From NCBI RefSeq assembly GCF_900457465.1, contig NZ_UAUU01000002.1, positions 682,001 through 746,000 of the forward strand: a stretch of DNA of 64,000 bases. Reading direction: 5' to 3'. The position numbers were made by a program, and so were the translations under genes. Positions 36,819 through 45,944 of this stretch are shown piece by piece. The DNA is from Sphingobacterium multivorum. GTDB lineage: Bacteria; Bacteroidota; Bacteroidia; Sphingobacteriales; Sphingobacteriaceae. The number at the start of each line of letters is the position of its first letter. Within the stretch, counting starts at the first letter, position 1. Under the pieces are notes generated by a model. That model was not told the origin of the DNA and did not search any database. It saw only the letters and a program-made list of their open reading frames with translations.

Positions 36819-37553
36819 TTAGATTAAGTAGAAGAATGTAAATACAAATACCCATACTAAATCCACAAAGTGCCAATATAAACCTACTTTTTCGATCATT
36901 AAGTAAGAACCACGGTTTTCAAATGTATTATTTAAAGTCATGCATAGGATGATGATATTTAAAATAATACCCACAGTAACGTGGAATCCGTGAAAACCAG
37001 TAATTGTAAAGAACAGGTTAGCAAATTGCAACGCTGAAGTATAAGAAATATCATGCGTAAAATATGGCATCAATGCTGTTTTAATGGCATCACCTTCCAA
37101 ACCTGTTGCAGGGTTTTTACCAAACCAGAAACCCTTGTGGTGTAAGTGAGTCCACTCGATAGCCTGACAACCAACGAAACAGATACCGCCCAAAATAGTC
37201 CAAAGCATCCATTTAACAACTTCATTCTTTTGATTGCGGTGACCAGCTTCCACGGCTAAAACCATAGTTACCGAAGACATAATCAAAATAAAGGTCATTA
37301 AACCGACAAATACCAACGGTTGACCATGCTCTGCAATTCCAGGGATAGATTGGAAGATCTTATCTGGGTCAGGCCAAGTTGGATGAGAAAAGCGTTGTGC
37401 GCCATAATAAACCAAAAATGCCGAAAATGTGAAGGCATCCCCTACCAAGAAAAACCACATCATGATTTTTCCATACTCTAAGTTCCAAGGTGATTTTCCA
37501 CCATTCCATGGACCAGTTTTTACCTTATCCAATTGCGATACTGTTGTACTCAT
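36819..37553 (-). CDS. Cytochrome c oxidase subunit III
   Basis: This 244-residue subunit III has about five to six membrane helices. It contains GKIMMWFFLVGDAFTFSAFL near residue 30, QAIEWTHLHHKGF, and the C-terminal FTITGFHGFHVTVGII and GLYWHFVDLVWVFVF motifs, with the conserved histidines of the family. It follows another, shorter subunit III by 9 bases, so this locus encodes two tandem paralogues, as is common for Bacteroidota oxidases. It is part of the aa3-type oxidase fed by alternative complex III. Confidence 0.92.
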   Translation of the reverse strand: MSTTVSQLDKVKTGPWNGGKSPWNLEYGKIMMWFFLVGDAFTFSAFLVYYGAQRFSHPTWPDPDKIFQSIPGIAEHGQPLVFVGLMTFILIMSSVTMVLAVEAGHRNQKNEVVKWMLWTILGGICFVGCQAIEWTHLHHKGFWFGKNPATGLEGDAIKTALMPYFTHDISYTSALQFANLFFTITGFHGFHVTVGIILNIIILCMTLNNTFENRGSYLMIEKVGLYWHFVDLVWVFVFTFFYLI

Positions 37554-37562
37554 TGTTTACTA

Positions 37563-38144
37563 TTATTGATTCAAAAGTAAGAAAACATATATATAAATCC
37601 ATAAAAGATCGAGAAAATGCCAAAAAATACTGGCAAGATCCATGCGGAAAAGATTGCCGTCCTTAGGAAGTTTGTTACTTCCTATAATAGCGCCAATCAA
37701 AACGATCAACCCCGCAATAATATGCGCCAAGTGCATCCAGATAAAAACGTAAATAAAGGATTGTGATGCATTGTTATTCACAAAATAAACACCCCTATCG
37801 ATCAATACATTCCAAGCATGAACTTGCAAGGCAAAAAATACAACTCCCAAAATAAAAGTTGCTATCAAAAACAACCGCTGTTTGGAAGACTCCCCATTTT
37901 TAGCCGCTCTATGTGCTAAAAACATCGTCAGACTACTCACCACAATCACCAAGGTACTATATAAAAGTGCATTTGGCAAAAGGGTCTTAATCCCTTTGTC
38001 CACGCCGCTCGCTGTATATACAATGAAACCACTGGATAACGCTGCAAACATCATGAACATACCCAACATACCCAACCACAGGTTGAACTTTTGGGCTTTT
38101 CTCTGTACTAACTTCTCGTCAGTTTGTGCTTGTATATCTAACAT
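37563..38144 (-). CDS. ctaE: Cytochrome c oxidase subunit III family protein (short form)
   Basis: This 193-residue protein has five membrane helices, with LWLGMLGMFMMFAALSSGF first, IWMHLAHIIAGLIVL in the middle and FWHFLDLLWIYIYVFL last. These match the C-terminal five-helix core of subunit III. Its ATG overlaps the ctaB stop by one base (TAATG), and the longer subunit III starts 9 bases downstream. It probably sits beside subunit I and supports proton uptake; the division of labour between the two paralogues is unknown. Confidence 0.88.
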   Translation of the reverse strand: MLDIQAQTDEKLVQRKAQKFNLWLGMLGMFMMFAALSSGFIVYTASGVDKGIKTLLPNALLYSTLVIVVSSLTMFLAHRAAKNGESSKQRLFLIATFILGVVFFALQVHAWNVLIDRGVYFVNNNASQSFIYVFIWMHLAHIIAGLIVLIGAIIGSNKLPKDGNLFRMDLASIFWHFLDLLWIYIYVFLLLNQ

Positions 38145-39049
38145 TATTTCAACGGAATAAAGTTAAGCAATAATACGAGTTGTGTCACAGGCAAATAGAT
38201 AAATGAGGTAAACATTACTTTCTTCGCTGAAGGAATATCACAATTCTTAAACAACAAATAACCGTAATAACCAAACATTATTCCGCCGACCACGGATACA
38301 ATCGTAAACCAAATTCCACCAAAGCCAAAATGATACGGTATAAAACCTGCTGGTATCATAAACAAACCTGAAATGAATACCATAAAAGCCGATATCTTAT
38401 CACGTTTTGTCGTCGGCAATAAGCGAAAACCCGCTAATTTATAGTCGTCGTCCACAACCCAGGCAATTGCCCAGAAATGCGGAAACTGCCATAAAAACTG
38501 AATAGCAAACAACACAAAGGGAATAATAATAATTGCCGCTTCGTTATGTCCACTATAGTAGGCTAGATCATCTTGCGAAAAAGCTGCATAATAACCAATT
38601 AATGGCGGAAATGCACCCGGAAACGCTCCGACAAACACTGCTATTGGTGATTTTCTTTTTAATGGTGTATAGATAAATGCATAAAGAAGAATACAAAAAA
38701 CCGACAGCAGACCAGCGACAAAATTCAGTCGAACAAGCACCAAGGTTCCTAAGATGCCCATAAAGACACTCAATACCAAAGCTTGTCCTGTCGTCATCCG
38801 GCCTGATGGCAACGGTCTGTCTTCCGTACGTTTCATCAGTTTATCCAAATCCTTTTCAATGATCTCATTGAATCCGTTTGCGGAGCCTGTAACCAGAAAC
38901 CCACCGACAGTCAACAATAACCAGTTAAACCAGAATATATCACCCTGTTGTTTTGATCCTATCAGAAAAGCAATTGACGCCGAAAATACGACCGTCAATG
39001 TAAGTCTCAACTTAACAAGCTTTTTGAAATCTGAAATAAATTCTTTCAT
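38144..39049 (-). CDS. ctaB: Protoheme IX farnesyltransferase (haem O synthase)
   Basis: This UbiA-type prenyltransferase converts haem B to haem O by adding a farnesyl group. The ATG at 39049 (301 residues) has a TAGGAGGT-like site about 10 bases upstream and is preferred to a start 13 codons earlier. The first Asp-rich motif is NGFNEIIEKDLDKLMKRT with the PLPSGRM substrate loop. The second is HFWAIAWVVDDDYKLAGF. About eight membrane helices are present. It lies between ctaA and the subunit III genes and supplies the haem A route. Confidence 0.93.
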   Translation of the reverse strand: MKEFISDFKKLVKLRLTLTVVFSASIAFLIGSKQQGDIFWFNWLLLTVGGFLVTGSANGFNEIIEKDLDKLMKRTEDRPLPSGRMTTGQALVLSVFMGILGTLVLVRLNFVAGLLSVFCILLYAFIYTPLKRKSPIAVFVGAFPGAFPPLIGYYAAFSQDDLAYYSGHNEAAIIIIPFVLFAIQFLWQFPHFWAIAWVVDDDYKLAGFRLLPTTKRDKISAFMVFISGLFMIPAGFIPYHFGFGGIWFTIVSVVGGIMFGYYGYLLFKNCDIPSAKKVMFTSFIYLPVTQLVLLLNFIPLK

Positions 39050-39122
39050 AACTAAAAGAGACCTCCTACTATCAGTGTAATTATACACGTACTTTTAAAC
39101 ATAAACATCCCGAATTCCAAGA

Positions 39123-40166
39123 TTAGTGCCTTTGCTTGTTTAACAATAACAACAGGTAGAACTGTGCCCCAAATAGAAGCGTCGCTACCACCAAATGCGT
39201 TGTCTGTGCAAATGCAGGTATTGCAAATCGAGCTAAGATAATTCCTGATAGCATTTGGATACCCACTAGAATCAATGCGATTAAAGCAAATTTATATTGC
39301 TTAGAACTCGTATTAAAACTCGTGCGGACCAAAAAGAATAATACAATAACTAAAATCAAAGAACAATATGCCAACCAGCGATGTAACTCAAACTGTTGGC
39401 CAATAGTTGTTATAAAATCAGTCCGGGCTACCGATGAACCGGTTAATAAATCAACCTCCTCACGAACTCCCGTTCCGACAATTACCTGTGTTAGCATCAA
39501 TAAAATTGAAGCAATAGCAAGTCCTTTTAATATACCCAAAGAACGATTGACCAGTAAGGTCTTGTTTCGCAAAGTAACTGCTTTGAAATATGTATAAATA
39601 CTAATACAAACAATTACAATGGCTAAGAGCATATGTACCGTAATAATCCAGGGCATCAGATTTGTCGATACAACGATCGATCCCAGCCAAGCCTGAAGTA
39701 CGACAACAAAAAGATTAATCACTGACCAAACAACGATCGAGCTTTTTGATTTTAAATAGGTGAAAGAATAAATAGCTGTAAATAACAAACAGAATCCGGA
39801 AACAACGCCTACCAACCGATTGATATATTCCGTCCAAGTTTTCGCAACATTAAACTCTTCATGCTGCAAAATATTCTTATCGGTACGGAGCTTGTAAGCC
39901 ATTTCCTTATCGCCGAAAAATTCTACAATTTTCGCGAAACGTTCGTTCTTCTTTGCTCTTCCTTCAATATAATGCTGTTCATATCCTTGAGGTAATTGAG
40001 AGATATCTGTTGGAGGAATAATACGGTTAAAACATCTTGGCCAATCTGGGCATCCCATTCCTGACCCTGTACTCCGAACAACCCCTCCAGCAATAATGAC
40101 CAAAAACAATACGATGATCGTTATAAAATTGGTCTTTACAAATCGCTTTTCAGTTGCTGGAAACAT
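39123..40166 (-). CDS. ctaA: Haem A synthase (COX15/CtaA)
   Basis: CtaA (347 residues) oxidises the C8 methyl of haem O to make haem A for the oxidase. It has about eight membrane helices in two four-helix halves. The motifs are VVRSTGSGMGCPDWPRC with its cysteine pair, EYINRLVGVVSGF, the haem-ligand ITVHMLLAIVIVC, ELHRWLAYCSLIL, and QTTHLVVATLLFG near the C-terminus. It starts the second part of the respiratory block, just after the terminator at 40201-40234, and is followed by ctaB. Confidence 0.93.
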   Translation of the reverse strand: MFPATEKRFVKTNFITIIVLFLVIIAGGVVRSTGSGMGCPDWPRCFNRIIPPTDISQLPQGYEQHYIEGRAKKNERFAKIVEFFGDKEMAYKLRTDKNILQHEEFNVAKTWTEYINRLVGVVSGFCLLFTAIYSFTYLKSKSSIVVWSVINLFVVVLQAWLGSIVVSTNLMPWIITVHMLLAIVIVCISIYTYFKAVTLRNKTLLVNRSLGILKGLAIASILLMLTQVIVGTGVREEVDLLTGSSVARTDFITTIGQQFELHRWLAYCSLILVIVLFFLVRTSFNTSSKQYKFALIALILVGIQMLSGIILARFAIPAFAQTTHLVVATLLFGAQFYLLLLLNKQRH

Positions 40167-40200
40167 AATACTACCCCTACCTCTTAAAATACAAACTTCT

Positions 40201-40234
40201 ATAAAATAGAGTAGGAATCCCTACTCTATTTTAT
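40201..40234 (-). terminator. Hairpin between ctaD and ctaA
   Basis: A perfect 15-bp stem (40201-40215 with 40220-40234) with a 4-nt loop lies 10 bases beyond the ctaD stop. The U-rich tract is inside the stem, so it may act as an attenuator as much as a full stop between the act/ctaCD and ctaA-DUF420 sections. Confidence 0.7.
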
Positions 40235-40243
40235 AAGATTTTA

Positions 40244-42115
40244 TTAGTCTTTTCTACCATTTTGAGCATTCCATTCTGCCTGGATACGCTCAGCTTCCTC
40301 GTCTCCTTCGAAATCATGAGGCAAATTAGAGCTCATTGTTTCAGAGAAAGGAACACTTTGAGGAATAAAATCCTCACCGTGACCTGGCTTACTGTAATCG
40401 TAAGGCCAACGGTGTACAGTTGGAATTTCACCTGGCCAGTTACCATGGATATGCTCTACCGGAGTAGTCCATTCCAATGTGTTTGACTGCCAAGGGTTTT
40501 GTGGTGCTTTTTTACCGAAGAAAATCGATGTAAAGAAGTTCCACAAGAAAGCTACCTGACCTAAAGCAGCGATGATTGCAGCCCAAGTCACCAATTTGTT
40601 TACAGAAACCCATTTCGCCATGAAAGCAAATTCTGTAAATGCATAGTAACGGCGAGGCACACCATCGATACCCATAAAGTGCATTGGGAAGAATACCATG
40701 TAAGCACCAATGAAAGTCAACCAGAAGTGTAAATAACCCAATTTTGTGTTCATCATACGACCGAACATCTTAGGATACCAGTGGTAAACACCACAAAGCA
40801 TACCGAAGATTGACGCCGATCCCATTACCAAGTGGAAGTGGGCAACAACAAAATACGTATCGTGTAAGTTGATATCTAACGCTGCATTACCTAGGAACAA
40901 TCCTGTCAAACCACCAGAGATAAAGAACGATACCAAACCGATAGCAAACATCATCGCCGGAGTGAAACGGATATTACCTTTCCACAACGTTGCAAGATAG
41001 TTAAACGCTTTTACAGCAGAAGGAACCGCGATAATCAATGTTGTAATCATAAATACACCACCCAAGAACGGATTCATACCTGTTACAAACATGTGGTGAC
41101 CCCATACGATAAACGATAAAACGGTGATACCGATCAACGAATAAACCATCGCATGGTAACCAAAGATTGGTTTACGTGAGTTGGTTGCAATAACCTCAGA
41201 AGTTAAACCTAAAGCCGGCATAACAACGATATATACCTCAGGGTGGCCTAAGAACCAGAACAAGTGTTGGAACAAAATTGGTGAACCACCTTCGTTCGGT
41301 AAAATTTGTCCTTGAACAACAAGATCCGACAAATAGAATGACGTACCAGCAGCACGGTCAAAAATCAATAGAACAACCGCCGAAACCAATACTGGGAATG
41401 ACAACATACCCACGATAGCAGTTAAGAAGAACGCCCAGATTGTCAAAGGCATTTTCCATAAGTCCATTCCTTTTGTACGCATGTTCAAAATTGTACTTAC
41501 ATAGTTAATACCACCGATCAACTGTGAAGCTACAAATAGAACCATACTCACCAACCACAAAGTCATACCAGTTGCAGATCCTGCGATTGCAGTAGGAACA
41601 GCCGATAGTGGCGGGTAGATTGTCCAACCAGCAGAAGCAGGTCCACTTTCTACGAAGAACGATGCAACCATAATCACTGATGCTACAAAGAACAACCAGT
41701 AAGATAACATGTTCATAAAAGGAGATGCCATATCGCGTGCTCCGATTTGATATGGAATCAATAAGTTACTAAAAGTACCTGATAGACCAGCCGTTAACAC
41801 GAAGAATACCATAACGGTACCGTGAATGGTTACCAAGGAAAGGAAAAACTCCGGTTTTATACGACCGCCTTCAGCCCATTTACCCAAGAATACTTCTAAT
41901 ATAGGGAACTCTTTATCCGGCCATGCTAATTGGATACGGAATAATACTGATAAAAGCATCGCAAAAACTGCCATGATGATACCAGTGATCAAGAATTGCT
42001 TAGCAATCATCTTGTGGTCACCCGAAAAGATATACTTTCTGATGAACGACTCCTCGTGATGATGGCCGTGCGAATCGTGATGTTCAGCGCTATGCGATAT
42101 TACTGTACTTGACAT
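40244..42115 (-). CDS. ctaD: Cytochrome c oxidase subunit I
   Basis: The ATG at 42115 gives MSSTVISHSAEHHDSHGHHH, followed by twelve membrane helices (623 residues). The upstream TTG at 42133 is less likely. It contains the haem a, haem a3 and CuB histidines; recognisable sections are WLFGHPEVYIVVMPA-type FLGHPEVYIVVMPALG with the His-Tyr pair, IVWGHHMFVTG and HDTYFVVAHFHLVMG. It reduces oxygen to water and pumps protons. The His-rich N-terminus and the polar tail after the last helix are extra to the catalytic core. It follows ctaC by 28 bases and precedes the hairpin at 40201-40234. Confidence 0.95.
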   Translation of the reverse strand: MSSTVISHSAEHHDSHGHHHEESFIRKYIFSGDHKMIAKQFLITGIIMAVFAMLLSVLFRIQLAWPDKEFPILEVFLGKWAEGGRIKPEFFLSLVTIHGTVMVFFVLTAGLSGTFSNLLIPYQIGARDMASPFMNMLSYWLFFVASVIMVASFFVESGPASAGWTIYPPLSAVPTAIAGSATGMTLWLVSMVLFVASQLIGGINYVSTILNMRTKGMDLWKMPLTIWAFFLTAIVGMLSFPVLVSAVVLLIFDRAAGTSFYLSDLVVQGQILPNEGGSPILFQHLFWFLGHPEVYIVVMPALGLTSEVIATNSRKPIFGYHAMVYSLIGITVLSFIVWGHHMFVTGMNPFLGGVFMITTLIIAVPSAVKAFNYLATLWKGNIRFTPAMMFAIGLVSFFISGGLTGLFLGNAALDINLHDTYFVVAHFHLVMGSASIFGMLCGVYHWYPKMFGRMMNTKLGYLHFWLTFIGAYMVFFPMHFMGIDGVPRRYYAFTEFAFMAKWVSVNKLVTWAAIIAALGQVAFLWNFFTSIFFGKKAPQNPWQSNTLEWTTPVEHIHGNWPGEIPTVHRWPYDYSKPGHGEDFIPQSVPFSETMSSNLPHDFEGDEEAERIQAEWNAQNGRKD

Positions 42116-42143
42116 ATTCGATTTTATATTCAAAAATTCTTAA

Positions 42144-43481
42144 TTAGTTCAAAGATGCTGTAACTTGTACGCTATCCTTTTTCACGTTAGCTGTTTTACC
42201 GCTGAACTCTTTTTGCAAATCCTCAGTAAAATACTTATTTTGTTTAGCTAACCACTCTTTATATTTCTCTTCAGTTACGACAACCACTTTCTTTTGCATG
42301 TTGTAGTGACCAGATCCACAGATCTTATTACACAACATCACGAAGTCATAGTTATAGTCTCCCAAACGATCACGCATCTCTTCTGTGGTTACAGTAGGTG
42401 TGAATTGGAAGTAGTTAGTCATTCCCGGTACCGCATTGATCTGAACACGGAAATCAGGAATGTAGAAAGAGTGAATAATATCTTTTGAAACGATATGGAA
42501 ACGTACAGGTTTGTTTACAGGCAACCAGATCTCAGATCCTTGAATATCATCCCAAGAATTTTTATCATTAAAGTCAATACCGTACGGGTTCGTTGGCGTA
42601 GTCATTTTATAATTACGTTTACCAATAATCCCGTCCGAGCCAGCATAACGAACATTCCATTGGAATTGCTCTCCAAGTACTTCAACCTGTAAAGCTGATT
42701 TTTGAAGATCCTCAGGAATATTTGTGATTGATCTCCATGTAAAGAAACCGAACAATACCAATACTGTCAAAACAACAGCAGGAACGATTGTCCACAACTT
42801 CTCGATTGCATTATTATGAGGATAATAATAAGCCTGACGTTTTGCACGCATGCGGTACAAGAATGTAAATGTCATCAACAAGATGTGTGTGATAACCAAT
42901 ACAAACGTTGTAATTGCTGTCGTAATGATAAACATCGTATCAATACGCTCACCGTGCTCAGTTACTGCCGATCTCCAATAAGCGGCTCCCCAGTGTACAT
43001 ACGACCAATATACACCGTAAAGGAATACAACCAAGAAAATGAATAACAATGCCGATTGAAATGTGTTATTCGCAAACGGATTGTATTTACCGTTCATCTT
43101 TCTTGTCAATTCATAGATCGAAAGTACTTTACCGATAACGGCAACAACTGTACATATAACCAAGAATAACAAGACATAATATGTGAAGTTTTTATAAACC
43201 TGAGGGTCTATTTGCTTCACTTCTTCAACAGCAGGAGCAGCAGCGCTAGCTTCTGTAGAAGAACTAGCAGATGCAACAGCAGCAGTACCTGCTGCCGCTG
43301 TTGTATCTTTTGCAACCGAATCCGTTGCTGCAGGGGCAGCTACTGCTGTAGTCGCCGCTTTAGCAGAATCAGATGCTACTGTATCTTGTTGACTTGCTAG
43401 GATAGGAGTCGCAAAAAGCAATCCTAGTGCAAGCACAAAACCCGAGATGGATTTGAATCTATTATTTAATTTAAAGCTCAT
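42144..43481 (-). CDS. ctaC: Cytochrome c oxidase subunit II with long Ala-rich segment
   Basis: The ATG at 43481 gives MSFKLNNRFKSISGFVLALG, a signal peptide, and 445 residues. After the signal comes an unusual low-complexity stretch (~30-90) of Ala, Ser, Thr, Val and Asp. Four membrane helices follow (~100-120, 142-163, 183-207, 235-255) where canonical subunit II has two. The C-terminal cupredoxin domain holds the CuA site: DIIHSFYIPDF for the first His and CNKICGSGHYNM for the two Cys, His and Met. No cytochrome c domain is fused, so electrons must come from a separate haem protein such as ActE or ActA. Confidence 0.92.
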   Translation of the reverse strand: MSFKLNNRFKSISGFVLALGLLFATPILASQQDTVASDSAKAATTAVAAPAATDSVAKDTTAAAGTAAVASASSSTEASAAAPAVEEVKQIDPQVYKNFTYYVLLFLVICTVVAVIGKVLSIYELTRKMNGKYNPFANNTFQSALLFIFLVVFLYGVYWSYVHWGAAYWRSAVTEHGERIDTMFIITTAITTFVLVITHILLMTFTFLYRMRAKRQAYYYPHNNAIEKLWTIVPAVVLTVLVLFGFFTWRSITNIPEDLQKSALQVEVLGEQFQWNVRYAGSDGIIGKRNYKMTTPTNPYGIDFNDKNSWDDIQGSEIWLPVNKPVRFHIVSKDIIHSFYIPDFRVQINAVPGMTNYFQFTPTVTTEEMRDRLGDYNYDFVMLCNKICGSGHYNMQKKVVVVTEEKYKEWLAKQNKYFTEDLQKEFSGKTANVKKDSVQVTASLN

Positions 43482-43524
43482 TTCTTTTATAACGTTTTTA
43501 CGTAACCTTCCTTTAAAAGTGAAA

Positions 43525-44760
43525 CTATATCTGGTGATGCAAACTCTCATCCAAGAAAGGATGATTTTTAGGCACCAATGCTTGTTTACTCAATTTACTC
43601 ATCACTAAGAAGATGAACAAACCTAAGAAACCAAGTGCAGTTCCGATTTCAATGATACCAAATCCTCTATGTTCAGCAACAGTACCAGGCATGATCATGA
43701 TATAATAATCTAGCCAGTGACCAGCCAATAATAGAATCGCTACGAATAACATCACGTTTTGTTTACGTTTAGCATCGCGATCCACTAATAGTAACAATGG
43801 TGCCACAAAGTTAATGATAATACTCAACCAAAACCAAGGTTTGTATTCAGGTTCCCAACGTTTGTAGAAATAAACTGTTTCCTCTGGAATGTTTGAATAC
43901 CAAATCAACATGAATTGTGCAAACCAAACGTAAGTCCAGAAGATAGAGAAACCGAACATCAATTTACCCAAATCGTGTAAATGATTTTCGTTTACCCAGT
44001 TCATATAACCAGCTTTCTTCAATACAACAACAATGATCGTGATACATGAAATACCACTTACCCACATTGCTGCAAAGTTATACCAACCGAACATCGTAGA
44101 AAACCAGTGTGCCTCTAAAGACATTACTGTATCGAAAGACCAGATTGGTGTAGTAAAACCAAAGATAACCAAGAAGATTGCTGACAATTTGAATGACTTT
44201 TTATAAGAAGTCAATCCGCCTTCCAAATCCTCTTTATAAGAAAGTTTCGCAAAAATAACAGCAAAAATGCTATATGTACCCAAAAATACCACCTGACGGA
44301 TCAAGAAGAATGGAACATTTAAATAAGCAGATTTACCTGCGATAATAGGGTCAAAATTTGTACTATGCGGATCAGTAATACCATCTGCATTCCAATGGTG
44401 ATATAAGTTATGTGTGGTTAAACCTAAACCTACGATAACTAATAAGACTAATGATGCAATTGGTAAAACACTCGCCATAGCTTGAGGTATACGTACCAAA
44501 CCTGCAGACCATGCAGATTGTGTTACATATTGCAAGGCAACAAAGAATGTTCCAGCTGCGCATACACATGTAAAGTAATAACCCATCAATAACAAGTTGG
44601 CATAAGTACGCTCTACAGTAACGTGATCGCCCGAAAGCAACCCGAAAGCTACAGCAGCTACGCCTAGTACAACAGCGACAATACTGAACATTTTAGCTTT
44701 GCCAGCAAACTCGTATCGCTCGTTGAAATTATAATCGTGATGATGACTGTGAGTTCCCAT
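43525..44760 (-). CDS. actF: Alternative complex III subunit ActF
   Basis: This 411-residue protein has a His-rich N-terminus (MGTHSHHHDYNFNERYEF) and about ten membrane helices. It resembles the NrfD-like ActC and ActF membrane subunits that bind quinol in the quinol:cytochrome c oxidoreductase. Typical parts are FALQYVTQSAWSAGLVRIPQ and FSIFWTYVWFAQFMLIWYSN. It follows actE by 19 bases and precedes ctaC by 43, linking complex III to the oxidase in one transcript. Confidence 0.9.
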   Translation of the reverse strand: MGTHSHHHDYNFNERYEFAGKAKMFSIVAVVLGVAAVAFGLLSGDHVTVERTYANLLLMGYYFTCVCAAGTFFVALQYVTQSAWSAGLVRIPQAMASVLPIASLVLLVIVGLGLTTHNLYHHWNADGITDPHSTNFDPIIAGKSAYLNVPFFLIRQVVFLGTYSIFAVIFAKLSYKEDLEGGLTSYKKSFKLSAIFLVIFGFTTPIWSFDTVMSLEAHWFSTMFGWYNFAAMWVSGISCITIIVVVLKKAGYMNWVNENHLHDLGKLMFGFSIFWTYVWFAQFMLIWYSNIPEETVYFYKRWEPEYKPWFWLSIIINFVAPLLLLVDRDAKRKQNVMLFVAILLLAGHWLDYYIMIMPGTVAEHRGFGIIEIGTALGFLGLFIFLVMSKLSKQALVPKNHPFLDESLHHQI

Positions 44761-44779
44761 TTATATATCTGATGTTAGA

Positions 44780-45409
44780 TTATTTCTTTTGTAATTCGTG
44801 AACATACATAACAACTTTCCATCTCTCCTCTGGAGACAATTGAGATGCATGTGATCCCATCGAGTTGTGTCCGTAATAAATTGTATGGTAAATTTTACCA
44901 TCAGTCAAGTCAGCCATCAAACCACCCCGTGAAGAGCTCGCCGCATCTGTTCTATGATAAGATGGTGGCGGAGGAAAGTTCTCTAATTGACGAGTACCTC
45001 TTGAATCAGTCACGCTACGATCTTTTGTGATAGGACCATCACCTTTACCTTCTACTCCATGACATATAGAGCAATAAGTTGTGAACAAAGCTTTACCTTT
45101 TTCAAGATTTTCGGCATTTACGACCAAAGGACTTTTTACTTCTCTTCCTGCACGTTCATAATCCTCTAATGTATTGGCGTATTCAAAACGAGTGAAACCA
45201 ATTGGATCTGTACCTTTAGGAGGTGTTTGTGCTGTTTTTCCATCAGCAAAATTCGCATTAGGTTGATCCGGATTGAAAGCAAGCGGATCGTACATGTTAC
45301 GAGAAAACTCTAAACCTGTACTACGAGTTGTTTTGTCACCACAAGAAGAAACAAGTGCTGTCAATGCCACAGCTGCGCATAGCGTTCCAAGTAAATTCTT
45401 CTTATTCAT
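44780..45409 (-). CDS. actE: Alternative complex III subunit ActE, monohaem cytochrome c
   Basis: The ATG at 45409 is preferred because a lipoprotein signal follows (MNKKNLLGTLCAAVALTALV then SSCGDK). The product is 209 residues. It has a single haem-binding CSICH near residue 115 and a likely Met ligand in GHNSMGSHA or MADL further on. It is anchored on the periplasmic side and probably hands electrons from the ActAB core to the oxidase CuA site. Its start overlaps the end of actD by 8 bases, so the two are translated together. Confidence 0.9.
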   Translation of the reverse strand: MNKKNLLGTLCAAVALTALVSSCGDKTTRSTGLEFSRNMYDPLAFNPDQPNANFADGKTAQTPPKGTDPIGFTRFEYANTLEDYERAGREVKSPLVVNAENLEKGKALFTTYCSICHGVEGKGDGPITKDRSVTDSRGTRQLENFPPPPSYHRTDAASSSRGGLMADLTDGKIYHTIYYGHNSMGSHASQLSPEERWKVVMYVHELQKK

Positions 45410-45938
45410 AGCTAACATATTTTCTATCATTGTACTTAACTTCAACAGCACCAGCTTCTTTCAATAAGCTATCGATCAAAGCGTGATCTGTATTTTCATT
45501 GGCATCTACTGCAAGGATGAAACGATCATCTGTTGCTCTCAAGTCCATTACACGAGGTGTACGTCCCGGAAATAAGTGGTTACGGAAGAAAAACGTGGCA
45601 ACCATACCCAAGGCACACAATAAGATCGTAACCTCAAATGTAACTGGAACAAAGTTTGGCATACCAAAAGATGGTTTACCACCGATATTCATCGGCCAAT
45701 CATAGGCCATTGTATAATACAACAAACTAAAACCCAATGTCGTTCCTAATGCTCCAAAGCAAAATGCTGCGATAGGCAAGCGAGAAGGTTTCACACCCAG
45801 CTTTGCTTCGATGCCGTGAATAGGCATCGGAGTAAAGCAGTCGTAAATACTTATATTGTTTGCTTGCAATTTGTCGATCCCATGCATCATTTCATCGGGA
45901 TCCGCAAAACTACCTAATATATATTTTGTATTGCTCAT
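45402..45938 (-). CDS. actD: Alternative complex III subunit ActD (DUF3341)
   Basis: This 178-residue protein has an N-terminal cytoplasmic ferredoxin-like part (KYILGSFADPDEMMHGIDKL, then DCFTPMPIHGIE) and two membrane helices (~58-80 and ~97-120), followed by TPRVMDLRATDDRFILAVD. This is the DUF3341 pattern of ActD. It is a structural membrane subunit without cofactors. It lies between actC (6 bases upstream) and actE (overlapping). Confidence 0.93.
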   Translation of the reverse strand: MSNTKYILGSFADPDEMMHGIDKLQANNISIYDCFTPMPIHGIEAKLGVKPSRLPIAAFCFGALGTTLGFSLLYYTMAYDWPMNIGGKPSFGMPNFVPVTFEVTILLCALGMVATFFFRNHLFPGRTPRVMDLRATDDRFILAVDANENTDHALIDSLLKEAGAVEVKYNDRKYVSYE

Positions 45939-45944
45939 TGCTGA

